DNA from: Ponticaulis sp.
Lineage (GTDB): Bacteria; Pseudomonadota; Alphaproteobacteria; Caulobacterales; Hyphomonadaceae
Length of the DNA: 64,000 bases
Assembly: GCA_002723155.1 (NCBI GenBank)
Contig: PBNO01000003.1
Coordinates: 43,937-107,936, forward strand
Direction: 5' to 3'
The notes under the pieces are model-generated. The model was not told where the DNA came from, searched no databases, and saw only the letters and a program-made list of their open reading frames with translations. Position numbers and translations under genes: made by a program. Shown one piece after another: positions 40,637 to 51,174 of this stretch; position 1 is the first letter of the stretch, and each line of letters opens with the position of its first letter.

Positions 40637-43600
40637 CTAGTTGACGTAACGAACGCCCAGGAAGAAGAAGCGGCCACGTGGACCAACCGGCCAAGCCGTT
40701 TGGGTAGAGTATGGCTCTTCGTTCGTGAGGTTGTTTACACCACCGTAGAAGGTTGTTGTGTCGCTGTACTCGTAGTTCGCGCTTACGTCGAAGATGTAAG
40801 AGGAGTCGAAGAATGCACCGTCGCCATAGAGGCCGATGTCTTCGATTTCCGCAACAGACTGCTCGTCCAGATAGTTCGTCTGGAATGCGAGAGAGAGCGG
40901 ACCACGATCCCAGGTCAGGGTCAGGTTACCAGAGAGCTCTGGAACTTGAAGCTCGCCAACTTCCGGATCGACCTCTGTGAGGTCGAGCGGGTTGAAGAAG
41001 CGATCCAGTTTCTCCTGGTAAGAACCAACGAGGCGAGCACCAAAGGTGTTTTCACCATAGTCGAAGGTGTAACCAGCAGAGAAGTCAACGCCGCTTGCTT
41101 CGAGGCGGGCATAGTTGATCTGACCTGAAGACAGGAAGTTCAGACCACCGTCCGCACGACGTGTGAACTGCTGACAGAACGCTGCAGATGGGTAGCTACC
41201 GGAGTCGAGACAGCCATCAAGGATGTCCTGAGAACCAACAGCGTCGATCGCGTCGTCGATTTTGATATCCCAGTAGTCGACAGTGACGATCAGGCCTTCA
41301 ATGAAGCTTGGCTGGAAGATCGCACCGATTGTGTAGGTTTCAGCAGTTTCTGGCTCGAGATTCGGGTTACCACCGGATACACCTGAGAAACGACCCGTCA
41401 GCGGGTTATTCCAGATCAGGTTACCGTTTGCGTCAGTTACCTGCGCCTGTGGCACGCCAGCAGCGAGAAGGTCAGCAATACAGTTTGCTTCACGCTGAGC
41501 AGAACCGTTGCCTACGTTGCCCGGGTCACAAGGGTCAGCAGTCGCTGCGATTGTGATTGGCAGTGGCGGGTCAAACAGCTCGGAGATGTTTGGTGCACGA
41601 ACCGCTTCAGAAACCGTAGCACGGAAGCTGAGGTCGGATACTGGCGCCCAAGTACCACCGACTTTCCACGTCGTAGCAGAGCCAGATGTAGAATAGTCAG
41701 ACTGACGAACAGCCGCGTCGACTGTCAGCTCTTCGAAGAATGGACGGTCTGCCAGAATTGGGAGACGAACCTCTGCGAAGACATCATACACGTCATAAGA
41801 ACCAGCTGTGTTGAACTGCTGTGTGTTGTCGATAGACGTGAATGAGTAGAGCCATGGAGACACTGTGTTGACGTTCACACCCGGTGTGAAAGACGTGCCC
41901 TGTGGCAGGATACCAAGCGTGAGTGAATCAAGCTGGTTGTCAGATGTTTCTTCGCGGTACTCGACACCAGCCGCGTAGCCGATCGGGCCAGCGAGGAAAT
42001 TTTCGAATACGTCGAATTCACCAGCTGCAACAGCAGACAGTACGAACTGCTCGAGCTCGAGAACGTCTTCAAGATCAGACGTTACCCAGTCCTGAGCCGC
42101 CTGGCTTGCAGAGTAAGTGCCGAACGGGTTCAGCGGCTGACATTCACCCTGACCTGGCGTGAAGCTGTAGAAACGGTCAGAGAAGTATGCGCCGTCTGCG
42201 TAACCGCTGGACGCTGTGAAGTAGTCGATCTCGTAGAACGGGAACGCATCAACTTCAGAACGACAGACGATGTCACCGTTAGGCAGCTCGATTGAGTCAA
42301 TCGCAGAGAAGACACGGTCGAGGTAGAGACCTGTGTAGTTTGATGTGTTGCGGAAGAGACCGTAGTTCGCAGAAACTTCTACGATGTGACCATCAACCGG
42401 TTCCCATTCGAGGCCAGCAACAGCGCGGTATGTTTCACGCTCGTTAGTAGACTCGTTGTTGTCAGAGAAGTCGAGCGGGTCCTGCGTAAGCAGCAGGTAG
42501 CCGACATTGTCCGCAACAGACTGAATGTTGTCCGGAATGAACGCGTTGTCCGGGTAAATCCAGAGCGTGTCGTAGAATGTGTCCTGCTCAGCAAATGTCG
42601 TGGACTCAGCGTTCACATACTTACCTTCAAAGAAACCACGGAGGTTTTCTGTGAACTGGTAAGACGTGTTCAGGTTGATCACGTATTTGTCTGTTTCAGG
42701 GAACAGCGTGTCACGGTTGAAGTTCAGACGACCACCGTCGCCACCAGAACCCCAGAGACCACCAGACGCGATCAGGCCTTCTTCGAAGACGCGCGCATTG
42801 CCGTTCTCGTCAGTGACCCAGCAACCTGCGAGATAGCCGATCTGGCCACCCAGAGATTCCTGACAGTCTGCGATGCCGTTATTGTTCAGATCGACATAAG
42901 TCGTGCCACGGCCACCAAAGCCCGGCGCGATAGAACCTTCCTGAGATGTCAGCCAGAAGCGTGGATCCTGAAGAACAACGCGAGCTGGTGCGCCAGCTGC
43001 GCGAGCGATCAGAGCCTGCTCTTCAGCTGTCAGTGTCAGACCAGCGAGTGCTGGATCGTTAGCGTCTGGAATCAGACCGCCGTATCCGCCGTAAATCGCG
43101 TTGAAGTTCGGTGTGTTCGCACCGAGTTCACCTGGCTGGAAGCGCAGGTCAGGGTTTGCCTGAGTTGTGTCGATGCCGTTGTCACGAGACCAGTCACGAT
43201 CACCGTAAGTGATGTTGTTGTCTTCTTCGAGAGAGAACGTAACAACGAAGTTACCGCGGTCATTGTCGAAGTTACGACCATAGATCGCGTCGAGAGTGAA
43301 GTTGTTCGCATCACCGTAAGTAGACGCACCAACGCGGCCGTTTACTTCAAAGCCTTCATAGTCGTCTTTGAGAATGAAGTTCACAACACCGGTTACAGCG
43401 TCAGCACCGTAGACAGCGGACGCGCCACCGGTTGTCACTTCCACACGCTCAACGAGCGCACGTGGAATAGAACCGACGTCGACAGCCTGCGTACCACGGA
43501 AACCCGCAACGTGGCGGCGACCGTTTACAAGTGTCAGAGAACGTTCACCGCCGAGACCGCGAAGGTTCAGCGAGTTAGCCCCGGTCGCTGAGTTCTCTGC

Positions 43601-43855
43601 AGTCAGAGATGAAACGAGTGCCGGAATGTCGTTGACGATGTCAGCGAGGTTGATCTCACCAGACAGACGAATGTCATCGTCGTCTACAGACTGAACCGGA
43701 ACAGATGAAATGAGGTTTGGATCCTGCGGAATGCGGGAACCGGTAACAACAACCGTGTCCTGTACGGATGTTTCTTCCTGCGCGATGGCTGGAGCACCAT
43801 TCAGCAGCGCAAGAGAAGAGACGGTCGCGAGTGCCGCCGTAAGCGTAAACTTCAT
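40637..43855 (-). CDS. Large TonB-dependent receptor, substrate unknown
   Basis: 1072 residues from the ATG at 43855; 15 more in-frame residues upstream are unlikely. Signal peptide (1-25), TonB box (DTVVVTGSR), a plug with SLNLRGLGGERSLTLVNGRRHV and EVTTGGASAVYGADAVTGVVNF, then a large barrel ending FFFLGVRYVN. This is the big oligomer-receptor type abundant in Caulobacterales and sphingomonads, used for sugars, peptides or other polymers. Codon use is strongly biased toward a few codons, suggesting it is among the most abundant envelope proteins. The 270-base upstream gap is AT-rich and has no Fur box, so iron control is unlikely. Confidence 0.92.
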   Translation of the reverse strand: MKFTLTAALATVSSLALLNGAPAIAQEETSVQDTVVVTGSRIPQDPNLISSVPVQSVDDDDIRLSGEINLADIVNDIPALVSSLTAENSATGANSLNLRGLGGERSLTLVNGRRHVAGFRGTQAVDVGSIPRALVERVEVTTGGASAVYGADAVTGVVNFILKDDYEGFEVNGRVGASTYGDANNFTLDAIYGRNFDNDRGNFVVTFSLEEDNNITYGDRDWSRDNGIDTTQANPDLRFQPGELGANTPNFNAIYGGYGGLIPDANDPALAGLTLTAEEQALIARAAGAPARVVLQDPRFWLTSQEGSIAPGFGGRGTTYVDLNNNGIADCQESLGGQIGYLAGCWVTDENGNARVFEEGLIASGGLWGSGGDGGRLNFNRDTLFPETDKYVINLNTSYQFTENLRGFFEGKYVNAESTTFAEQDTFYDTLWIYPDNAFIPDNIQSVADNVGYLLLTQDPLDFSDNNESTNERETYRAVAGLEWEPVDGHIVEVSANYGLFRNTSNYTGLYLDRVFSAIDSIELPNGDIVCRSEVDAFPFYEIDYFTASSGYADGAYFSDRFYSFTPGQGECQPLNPFGTYSASQAAQDWVTSDLEDVLELEQFVLSAVAAGEFDVFENFLAGPIGYAAGVEYREETSDNQLDSLTLGILPQGTSFTPGVNVNTVSPWLYSFTSIDNTQQFNTAGSYDVYDVFAEVRLPILADRPFFEELTVDAAVRQSDYSTSGSATTWKVGGTWAPVSDLSFRATVSEAVRAPNISELFDPPLPITIAATADPCDPGNVGNGSAQREANCIADLLAAGVPQAQVTDANGNLIWNNPLTGRFSGVSGGNPNLEPETAETYTIGAIFQPSFIEGLIVTVDYWDIKIDDAIDAVGSQDILDGCLDSGSYPSAAFCQQFTRRADGGLNFLSSGQINYARLEASGVDFSAGYTFDYGENTFGARLVGSYQEKLDRFFNPLDLTEVDPEVGELQVPELSGNLTLTWDRGPLSLAFQTNYLDEQSVAEIEDIGLYGDGAFFDSSYIFDVSANYEYSDTTTFYGGVNNLTNEEPYSTQTAWPVGPRGRFFFLGVRYVN

Positions 43856-44125
43856 AGGAATGCCCTTTTTTCCCCTATAAAACTCACATGAACTCCCCAA
43901 GAAAAATTCATGTGAACGAATTGTAACATCAGTATCGTCGCAAACGGGAGAGGAAAGTTACAAAAAAAGATTTCTCACTGCAGCGGTTTCGTTGACAGCA
44001 ATCGCCCGAAAATTGATCTAGAGTGGATTATTTTCTGTGCAGTTGAGAAATATACCTACAAATATGCCAACTTCATTGCAGTGTATCTTGCCAGCAACGG
44101 AGTCCATACACTGCCGCGACGTGGG

Positions 44126-45277
44126 CTAGCGTTTAAAGGCTTTGCGCAGGCCGGACGCCAGCCTATCCATGTCGTGCTCAGTTATGTGCAGATACAGAGC
44201 AAACCTCAGCGAATTGCCCCGTCTGCTGATGAAAATCTTCTCATCCGCCAAAGCTGGCAAAAGGTCATCCGGCAGACCGTCCGGTGAACTTGCACCTAAT
44301 ATATTCGGCGCTCGAAATCTCGTTTCGACCGGTGCCAGCCCGACCTCTTCAAGCAAAGATACAATCTGAGTGTTCAGCCTGTTGAGAGTCTCGGAAATAT
44401 TGCCGATTCCCCAATCGGCGATCTGTTCGAGCGCAGCGATGCCGCCCGGTATGAGCGCGGGCAAGGACTTCTCGCCCATATCGAACCGCCGCGCACCCTG
44501 CTGATAAGTTGAAGAGTATTCTGCGAGCTTTTCAAAAATGTGAGCGCCTTGGCGGTTCATCCAAGTTTCTTCAAGCGGGCGCGCATCATGCCATTTTGGA
44601 TCGACATAGAGAGAACTCAGAGCATACGGAAACAGCATCCATTTATAGCCCGCCGTCGCCACGAAATCCGGCTTCACGCGGCCAAAATCAAATGGAATGG
44701 CCGTCAGTGACTGGGTCAGATCATACACCTGAAACGCACCCTGAGCGCGCGCCGCCTCAGAGACTGTCACGACATCAATCAGTGCGCCCGTGGCCCAATG
44801 GCAATGCGGCAGAGACAAAAGCTTCGTGGCAGGCGTCATGGCCTCCAGTATTGCGCTGGTCCAGTCATGATCGGGCGGCGTTTCCACCGTCTTTATGCTT
44901 GCGCCCGTTTCCTCACTCACCCGCTTCCAGGTAAGATACGTGGACGGGAACGTCTCGGCGATCATGAGGATTTCATCGCCCGGCTTCAAATGCGGCGACA
45001 AAGCCTGCGCGGCGGTCGCCAGCCCGTAACTGGCAGACGGCATGAGCGCGAAATTGTCAGCTTTGGTGCCCGTAATCTTAGCGAGCAACTCGCGCAGCTG
45101 CTCAGGCTGAGAGAAGAAGTCGGTCGGCGCGACCTGCCATGGGCGCTCTTTGTGACGCAGACCTTCAATCATCGCCGCGCTGGAGGCTTTCAGCTGCGGC
45201 CCCTGATAGGCGCAATTGAAGTATGCGACATCCTCGGGAATATCGAAAAGCGCGCGCTGGGATGGGATTACCGGCAT
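44126..45277 (-). CDS. Class V aminotransferase-fold PLP enzyme
   Basis: 383 residues of the NifS/isopenicillin-epimerase-like class V fold: PSASYGLATAAQAL at the phosphate site, HCHWATGALID with His160/Trp161 near the cofactor, Asp186 (YDLTQS) contacting the pyridine nitrogen and PLP lysine Lys212 (TAGYKWML). No active-site Cys loop typical of cysteine desulfurases is visible, so desulfurase activity is unlikely. It may be a kynureninase- or selenocysteine-lyase-like enzyme of unknown substrate. Divergent from the ABC-F gene. Confidence 0.85.
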   Translation of the reverse strand: MPVIPSQRALFDIPEDVAYFNCAYQGPQLKASSAAMIEGLRHKERPWQVAPTDFFSQPEQLRELLAKITGTKADNFALMPSASYGLATAAQALSPHLKPGDEILMIAETFPSTYLTWKRVSEETGASIKTVETPPDHDWTSAILEAMTPATKLLSLPHCHWATGALIDVVTVSEAARAQGAFQVYDLTQSLTAIPFDFGRVKPDFVATAGYKWMLFPYALSSLYVDPKWHDARPLEETWMNRQGAHIFEKLAEYSSTYQQGARRFDMGEKSLPALIPGGIAALEQIADWGIGNISETLNRLNTQIVSLLEEVGLAPVETRFRAPNILGASSPDGLPDDLLPALADEKIFISRRGNSLRFALYLHITEHDMDRLASGLRKAFKR

Positions 45278-45360
45278 ATCTGAGCCCCTTCTCTGCCCTT
45301 ATTCCTCAGTACACACTTTCTTCCCTTGCCAAAACGGGCACGACCAACGAAATAGCGCCC

Positions 45361-47199
45361 ATGGCAGCACCTCCCGTTCTTTCACTTAATGACATTCGCC
45401 TCACCTGGGGTGGCAAACCCGTTTTCGAAGGCGTCTCGCTCTCTATCGGTCCGAATGAACGCGCGGTACTGGTCGGTCGCAATGGCGCCGGTAAATCCAC
45501 GCTTATGAAGATTATCGCAGGCGTGATCGAGCCCGATGAAGGCGATGTCTGGCGCCAGCCCGGCGTGCGCGCCGTCTATCTGGCGCAGGAACCGGACCTT
45601 TCAGGCTTTGATAAGCTGATTGATTACGCAGTAGGCGATTTGCCCGCGATTTCAGCAGATGACCGACACGTTGCCGAAGCCGAGCTCATGACGCTCGGCC
45701 TTGATCCGGAATCAGACCCGGCAAAGCTCTCAGGCGGCCAGAAGCGTCGCGCCGCCCTCGCGCGCGCCTTCGCTGCCGATCCGGACATCCTGCTTCTGGA
45801 CGAGCCGACAAACCATCTCGACATTCCTGCCATCGAACAGCTCGAAGGCCGTCTGGCGAGCTTCCGCGGCGCACTTTTGATGGTGAGCCACGACCGCCGC
45901 TTCCTCGAACAGATTTCTACCTCTTGCTATTGGCTGCGTCAGGGTAAGGTCCGCTCTTATAATCGCGGATTTAAAGAGTTTGACGCGTGGGCGAATGAAG
46001 TCGAAGCCGAAGAAGAAAAAGCGCTCGACCGCCTGAATACCCAGCTGAAAGCCGAACAGCGCTGGATGGAGCGCGGCGTCACCGCCCGCCGCAAACGCAA
46101 TATGGGCCGCCTTCGCAAAGTGTTGGACATGCGCGCAGAACGGGTCTCGCGCAAATCCAGCCTGAATGAAATCCGCGCCACGTCCGACATGGTCCTGGAA
46201 ACGGCGGAAGGCTCTGGCAAACGCGTGATTGAAGCGCGTGGCATATCGAAAACCTTCCAGACACCGGCCGGTGAACTGCCTGTGGTGCAGAACCTCTCCA
46301 TCCGCGTTCAGCGCGGCGACCGGCTCGGCATTGTTGGCCCGAATGGCGCAGGCAAATCCACGTTGATCAAACTACTGCTCGGTGAATTGGCGCCGGACAC
46401 CGGTTCTGTAAAGCTCGGCACCAATCTGGAGATTGCCTATCTCGATCAGGGCCGCGACCGGCTCGATCCGAACGACACGCTCTGGCAGGCGCTCGCACCA
46501 GAAGGCGGAGACCAGATTGTCGTGCGCGGCACGCCGCGGCATGTCGCCTCATATGCGCAGGACTTCCTCTTCAAGTCCGAACAACTTCGCCAGCCGGTTG
46601 CTGCGCTTTCTGGCGGTGAGCGAAACCGACTTCTGCTTGCCATTGCTTTGGCCAAACCATCCAACCTTCTGGTCCTCGACGAGCCGACAAACGATCTCGA
46701 CATGGAGACGCTTGAACTCCTAGAGGACATGCTCGCCGAATATGAGGGCACACTCATTCTGGTGAGCCACGACCGGGCCTTCCTGGATGGCGTCGTCACG
46801 TCCTGCATCTCACCGGTGGGTGACGGCGAATGGCTCGAAACACCGGGCGGCTATAGCGATGCCGTTCGTCAGCTGAAAGAAATTAAGGGCGCAAAAACAA
46901 AGGATAAGGCGACTACTAAAGGGTCAGCCAAATCCGACAAACCCGCCGCATCCAGGCAACAGAACAAGCTCTCCTTCAAAGACAAGCACCGCCTTGAACA
47001 GCTCGACAAGCTGATGCCACAGCTGCAGACGCGCATCGAAAATCTGGAAGCTGAACTCGCTGACCCGAACCTTTTCAGCAAGGATGCGACCCGCTTTCAG
47101 AAGGCGAGCGAAGAGCTTGAATCCAGCCGAGAAGAGCTGGAAGAAGCCGAAATGGAATGGCTGGAACTCGAAGAAAAACGTGAATCGCTGGAAGGTTGA
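45361..47199 (+). CDS. ABC-F ATPase, Uup-like
   Basis: 612 residues from the ATG at 45361. Two ABC domains without membrane parts: Walker A GRNGAGKST and GPNGAGKST, signatures LSGGQKRR and LSGGERNR, Walker B LLLDEPTNHLD and LVLDEPTNDLD, joined by the helical linker with MERGVTARRKRN. A Lys-rich spacer and C-terminal coiled coil (about 535-612) identify the Uup subgroup. ABC-F proteins act on ribosomes; Uup is linked to ribosome or replication stress. Cytoplasmic, apparently monocistronic. Confidence 0.93.
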   Translation: MAAPPVLSLNDIRLTWGGKPVFEGVSLSIGPNERAVLVGRNGAGKSTLMKIIAGVIEPDEGDVWRQPGVRAVYLAQEPDLSGFDKLIDYAVGDLPAISADDRHVAEAELMTLGLDPESDPAKLSGGQKRRAALARAFAADPDILLLDEPTNHLDIPAIEQLEGRLASFRGALLMVSHDRRFLEQISTSCYWLRQGKVRSYNRGFKEFDAWANEVEAEEEKALDRLNTQLKAEQRWMERGVTARRKRNMGRLRKVLDMRAERVSRKSSLNEIRATSDMVLETAEGSGKRVIEARGISKTFQTPAGELPVVQNLSIRVQRGDRLGIVGPNGAGKSTLIKLLLGELAPDTGSVKLGTNLEIAYLDQGRDRLDPNDTLWQALAPEGGDQIVVRGTPRHVASYAQDFLFKSEQLRQPVAALSGGERNRLLLAIALAKPSNLLVLDEPTNDLDMETLELLEDMLAEYEGTLILVSHDRAFLDGVVTSCISPVGDGEWLETPGGYSDAVRQLKEIKGAKTKDKATTKGSAKSDKPAASRQQNKLSFKDKHRLEQLDKLMPQLQTRIENLEAELADPNLFSKDATRFQKASEELESSREELEEAEMEWLELEEKRESLEG

Positions 47200-47298
47200 T
47201 TTTCCCCAGTTTTTCTTGCGAACCCAGTCAATTTTGCAAAGATTGCCAGACGCTTCGTTAACGGTCTTTGGCTAGGGTCATGCTCAACCATACACAGA

Positions 47299-48414
47299 AT
47301 GAGCGACGCAATGTCATCCAGCACCGTTTCAGCTTTTGCACGTTTGAAAGATCTCGCCAGCGAATCCTCAAGTGAGAAGCGCCGCGAGCTCCTGCGTTCG
47401 ATTACCGACCTCTTCCTCGGCGATCCATGCGAACGCAGCGATGCCGAATGCATGCTGTTCGATGACGTTGTTGGCGCGGTTGTGAAAGACATGCAGGCGT
47501 CGGTGAAAGCCGAACTCGCAGAAAAGCTCACAAAATCAAAAGCGCCTGTGCACAACACACTTCGCACATTCGCGATGGACGATGACATCAATGTCGCCCG
47601 ACCTGTTCTGGAAAATTCAGCGTCGCTCTCTGATGAAGACCTGATCGAAATCGTGACCTCGCGTACGCAGGAACACATTATGGCGATCTCCAAGCGCGCA
47701 GGCGTGAGTGAGAAAGTCTCCGATGCGATTGTCGATCATGGTACCGAAGCGGTCATCGCGTCCCTCCTTGAGAACAGCACAGCCCAGATCGGCCGTGAAT
47801 CCATGGAGAAGGTCGCGGATAAAGCGCAAAAGTCCGCACTTCTGCAAAAAAGCTTTGTAGGCCGTGATGACGTCCCGCTCGACCTGCTCAACGAGCTGGT
47901 CATGTTGGTCGAGAGCGATCTGCGCAGCGAAATCATGAAGCGTTTTGAAGGCGTTTCCGAACAGGAACTCGATGCGGCGCTTGCACGTAGCCGGCGCCTC
48001 GTTCGCAAGAATTTTGGGAAACAGTCCCGCGAACAAAAACTCGCTGAAGCCGAAGTTGATAAAATTCAACAGCGTGAAGCGCTTGGCATTGGCCATCTCC
48101 ATCGCTTCATTCAGGCCAATGAAATTTCGAATTTTTGCGAAACCCTGCACCGTATTTCCGGCATCAGCTATGCTGCAGCCCACGGCATTTACATGAAGCG
48201 CGACATTGATGGCCTCGCCTTTGTCATGAAAGCGCTTGATGCACCGCTGCAAAGCTTTGCAACGATTGCGGCTTATGTTGCGGGAAAGAAAGACGCCGTG
48301 AACATGGTGACAGAATATGCTGCCGTTTATCGCGAGGTCTCTCCGCAAGCCGCGGCCCGTGCGCTACGCTTCTGGAAAGTCCGCGGCGCATCTTCGCAAG
48401 AAGAGGCAGCCTGA
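47299..48414 (+). CDS. DUF2336 protein
   Basis: 371 residues, nearly all helical, in HEAT-like repeats (DDINVARPVLENSASLSDEDLIEIV is the typical DUF2336 unit). Two ATGs (47299, 47311) are possible. DUF2336 proteins are confined mostly to alphaproteobacteria, and one Caulobacter member is tied to cell-cycle or polarity control; function here is unknown. There is no signal peptide or membrane helix. It is convergent with the MscS gene. Confidence 0.88.
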   Translation: MSDAMSSSTVSAFARLKDLASESSSEKRRELLRSITDLFLGDPCERSDAECMLFDDVVGAVVKDMQASVKAELAEKLTKSKAPVHNTLRTFAMDDDINVARPVLENSASLSDEDLIEIVTSRTQEHIMAISKRAGVSEKVSDAIVDHGTEAVIASLLENSTAQIGRESMEKVADKAQKSALLQKSFVGRDDVPLDLLNELVMLVESDLRSEIMKRFEGVSEQELDAALARSRRLVRKNFGKQSREQKLAEAEVDKIQQREALGIGHLHRFIQANEISNFCETLHRISGISYAAAHGIYMKRDIDGLAFVMKALDAPLQSFATIAAYVAGKKDAVNMVTEYAAVYREVSPQAAARALRFWKVRGASSQEEAA

Positions 48415-48438
48415 TCGCTGCCTCCTGACGCTCAGGCG

Positions 48439-49686
48439 TTATTCACCACCATCGTCATCCATATCCATGCCCAGCGCTTTGCCCTGCGCGATTTTCTGAA
48501 CGCGCGCACGCTCGACACGTTCTGACAGTTCCGGCGGCGACATGATTTCCGGCGGGTCCTGCTGCTGCATGTAGACTGTACGGCTTGGGAAGGCGAAGCC
48601 GGTTCCCGCGCGTTCGATAATGTCCATGATCTCAAGCGCCAGCTTCTCTTTCAGCGCCAGCCACTCACCCCAGTTGGTGGTGTTCGTGAAGGTATAGATC
48701 AGGAAGTCGATCGAGCTGGCATTAAACGTATCCACCCGCACGAAAAGCGCCGTTGCAGGTGGTTTAGCAAACTCCGGGCTATCCCAGAGGAAGGCTTCGA
48801 TCTCGTCACGGATGAACTTCAATTGCTCCACGGTGGTGCGGTACTCAACGCCAACCACCCATTTGATGCGGCGATGGGTCATGCGTGAGAAGTTGGTCAC
48901 CGCATTATCGGACAGCTTGGAGTTCGGCACATACATCGGGCTTTTATCGAAGCGACGGATCAGCGTGGAGCGGAAGTTGATTTTCTCGACGGTCCCCTCA
49001 CACACGCCATCGACTGCAATCCATTCGCCTGGCTGGAAGCGTTTCTCGGTCAGGATCAGAATGCCCGCGATCAGGTTCTGGAACAAATCCTGCGCGCCAA
49101 GGCCGACAGCAATGCCGAACACACCAAGGCCAGCAATGATCGGCCCGATTGGGATGCCCCAAATGTCCAGAACGGCTGCCGCGCCAACGATCAGGAACAG
49201 GACCTGAAGCGTTTTGACGAGCCAGTCGACAATTGCGCCGGACAATGTCTCGCGCAGGCCAGTAAACAGGAATGAGAATGCGCCGACCGCTCGATTGAGC
49301 GTCCAGAAGATAGACAGTGCCACCATGGAGCGGAGGATGTTATCGGCAATGGCCTGCGCCGTCGGAGGCAGATCGACGACCTGTGTCGCGATATAAACAC
49401 CCACAATGATCGGAACGAGTTTCAGCGGCGCGGAAATCGTCGTGACCAGCGCGTCGTCGAGATTGGTTTTTGTACCCGCGGCAGCGCGTGTGATCGCCCG
49501 CACGACAGTTCGCGCGAACAGGCCGCGGATCATCAGCGACAGCAAGATAACGCCTATCGCCGTCAGAACTTCTCCGTATGACAGGCCGAAGACGCCCTCA
49601 TACCAAAGCCCTTCAATGTAAGCGTATCCGTCCTGCGCCCATTGCGGCATCGTGGAAACCCATTCGGGCGCCGAAGCTGTTGTCAT
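48439..49686 (-). CDS. MscS-family mechanosensitive channel
   Basis: 415 residues from the ATG at 49686 (a TTG lies two codons upstream). About five membrane helices are followed by the MscS pore helix and beta domain: GLGAQDLFQNLIAGILILTEKRFQPGEWI, where the Gly/Ala pattern lines the pore, and RSTLIRRFDKSPMYVPNS. It releases solutes when membrane tension rises. The N-terminal part has more helices than E. coli MscS, as in YnaI-like channels. Confidence 0.93.
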   Translation of the reverse strand: MTTASAPEWVSTMPQWAQDGYAYIEGLWYEGVFGLSYGEVLTAIGVILLSLMIRGLFARTVVRAITRAAAGTKTNLDDALVTTISAPLKLVPIIVGVYIATQVVDLPPTAQAIADNILRSMVALSIFWTLNRAVGAFSFLFTGLRETLSGAIVDWLVKTLQVLFLIVGAAAVLDIWGIPIGPIIAGLGVFGIAVGLGAQDLFQNLIAGILILTEKRFQPGEWIAVDGVCEGTVEKINFRSTLIRRFDKSPMYVPNSKLSDNAVTNFSRMTHRRIKWVVGVEYRTTVEQLKFIRDEIEAFLWDSPEFAKPPATALFVRVDTFNASSIDFLIYTFTNTTNWGEWLALKEKLALEIMDIIERAGTGFAFPSRTVYMQQQDPPEIMSPPELSERVERARVQKIAQGKALGMDMDDDGGE

Positions 49687-49910
49687 CCCCAACCTCCGTG
49701 AATCAACTGGTCACGTTCTTTAACAGGGGCGATCCATGGTCAATATGGCGATTGACCTCAATCCCGCAAAATGGGGATGAAAGCCCCTCACCCCGCACTT
49801 CGGCTTCGATCAAAGCAACTTCATGCGTGTAGACTATATTTTTCTTTACGCACCCGATAAGCATGTCACAATCACAGGTGAACACACTTGTGTGGGAGGA
49901 GAGAGAAAAA

Positions 49911-51149
49911 ATGATTCTACGAACAACAGGCCTTGCCCTGCTGATGGCATCGCTTGCGGCATGTGGCGGCGACGCACCAGCACCGGAAACACCAGCTGAA
50001 CCACCTGCAGCCGAAGCACCGGCACCAGAAGCTGAAGCGCCGGTCGAACAGGCTCGCATCACTGAAGACGGCCACGCCAATTACGCGCATCAGGACAACT
50101 GGCTCTGCCTGCCTGAAACTGCTGGCGATGACGCATGCTCACCTGATCTGAGCACCACAGTTGTTGACGTTGTAGATGGCGAAGTCGTTGTGTCTACCGA
50201 AGGCTACACGCCAGCAACAGATCCGGCGGTCGACTGTTTCTACGTCTACCCGACAACATCAACGGATCAGGGCGGCAACTCCGACCTCGACGCAGACCCG
50301 GCTGAGCTGTTCACCACAGCAGGTCAGTTTGCACGCTTTGGCTCTGTCTGCCGCCAGTTCGCGCCAATGTACCGTCAGGTCACGCTCCGTGCGCTTCGTG
50401 CCAACATGGCTGGTCAGCCAATGGAACAGAACCGCGAACTGCCGCTTCAGGACGTAACAGACGCGTGGAACTACTACCTTGAAAACTACAATGATGGCCG
50501 CGGTGTCATCCTCGTAGGCCACTCACAAGGCTCAAGCGTGCTTCAGGGCCTGCTCGCAGCTTCCATTATCGGCACACCATCTCAGGACCTGATCGTCTCT
50601 GCGATGCCGACCGGCATCACCTATCCGACGCAGGAAGACGGTTCTTTCATGGGCATGCCGCCATGTGAAACAGCTGACCAGCTTGGCTGCGTGATCGCAT
50701 ATTCCGCATTCCGTGAAGATGTACCGCCAGCGCCTTCAAGCTTCTTCGGCATGAACACACAACGCGGCGACGCAATGTGTGTGAACCCGGCAGAGGTCTC
50801 TGGCGACGATGGTGTCCTTGATGCCTATCTCGGCACTGGCCCTGACCGCGCTGGCGTAGAGCCTGTCTTCGCTGAAGGTGTTGAAGTTGAAACACCATTT
50901 GTGAAACTGCCAGGCCTTCTGACAGCTGAATGCGTATCAACTGACTCGCATAACTACCTCGCGATCAGCATCAACGCTGACCCGAATGATGACCGCACAG
51001 ACGAGTTCTGGGGCGACATCTTCAATGCAGACGGCACGATCAACGAAGGATGGGGCCTCCACCTTCTCGATATGCATGCGCCAATGGGCAACCTTCTGCG
51101 CATTGCGCAGGCCCAGTCTGATGCGTGGGTTGCCGCTCACAGCGAGTAA
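49911..51149 (+). CDS. DUF3089 lipoprotein, alpha/beta-hydrolase fold
   Basis: 412 residues from the ATG at 49911, with a GGAGGAGAG ribosome site. Lipoprotein signal (LMASLAACG) then a Pro/Glu/Ala-rich linker of about 45 residues, then a hydrolase domain with the nucleophile elbow GHSQGS (ILVGHSQGSSVL). The conserved FYVYPTT and the Cys pairs are as in DUF3089. A likely esterase or lipase held at the envelope. Codon bias suggests high expression. It ends in a strong terminator. Confidence 0.88.
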   Translation: MILRTTGLALLMASLAACGGDAPAPETPAEPPAAEAPAPEAEAPVEQARITEDGHANYAHQDNWLCLPETAGDDACSPDLSTTVVDVVDGEVVVSTEGYTPATDPAVDCFYVYPTTSTDQGGNSDLDADPAELFTTAGQFARFGSVCRQFAPMYRQVTLRALRANMAGQPMEQNRELPLQDVTDAWNYYLENYNDGRGVILVGHSQGSSVLQGLLAASIIGTPSQDLIVSAMPTGITYPTQEDGSFMGMPPCETADQLGCVIAYSAFREDVPPAPSSFFGMNTQRGDAMCVNPAEVSGDDGVLDAYLGTGPDRAGVEPVFAEGVEVETPFVKLPGLLTAECVSTDSHNYLAISINADPNDDRTDEFWGDIFNADGTINEGWGLHLLDMHAPMGNLLRIAQAQSDAWVAAHSE

Positions 51150-51174
51150 GCGACCTATAATCTGAAACCAGAAG

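Noticed and set aside
42386-43591. 401-codon open frame antisense to the large receptor
   Set aside because: Long only because of the strong codon bias of the receptor; the translation has no family features.
44126-45277. Cysteine desulfurase
   Set aside because: The class V fold and PLP lysine are present but the mobile loop with the catalytic Cys is not recognisable.
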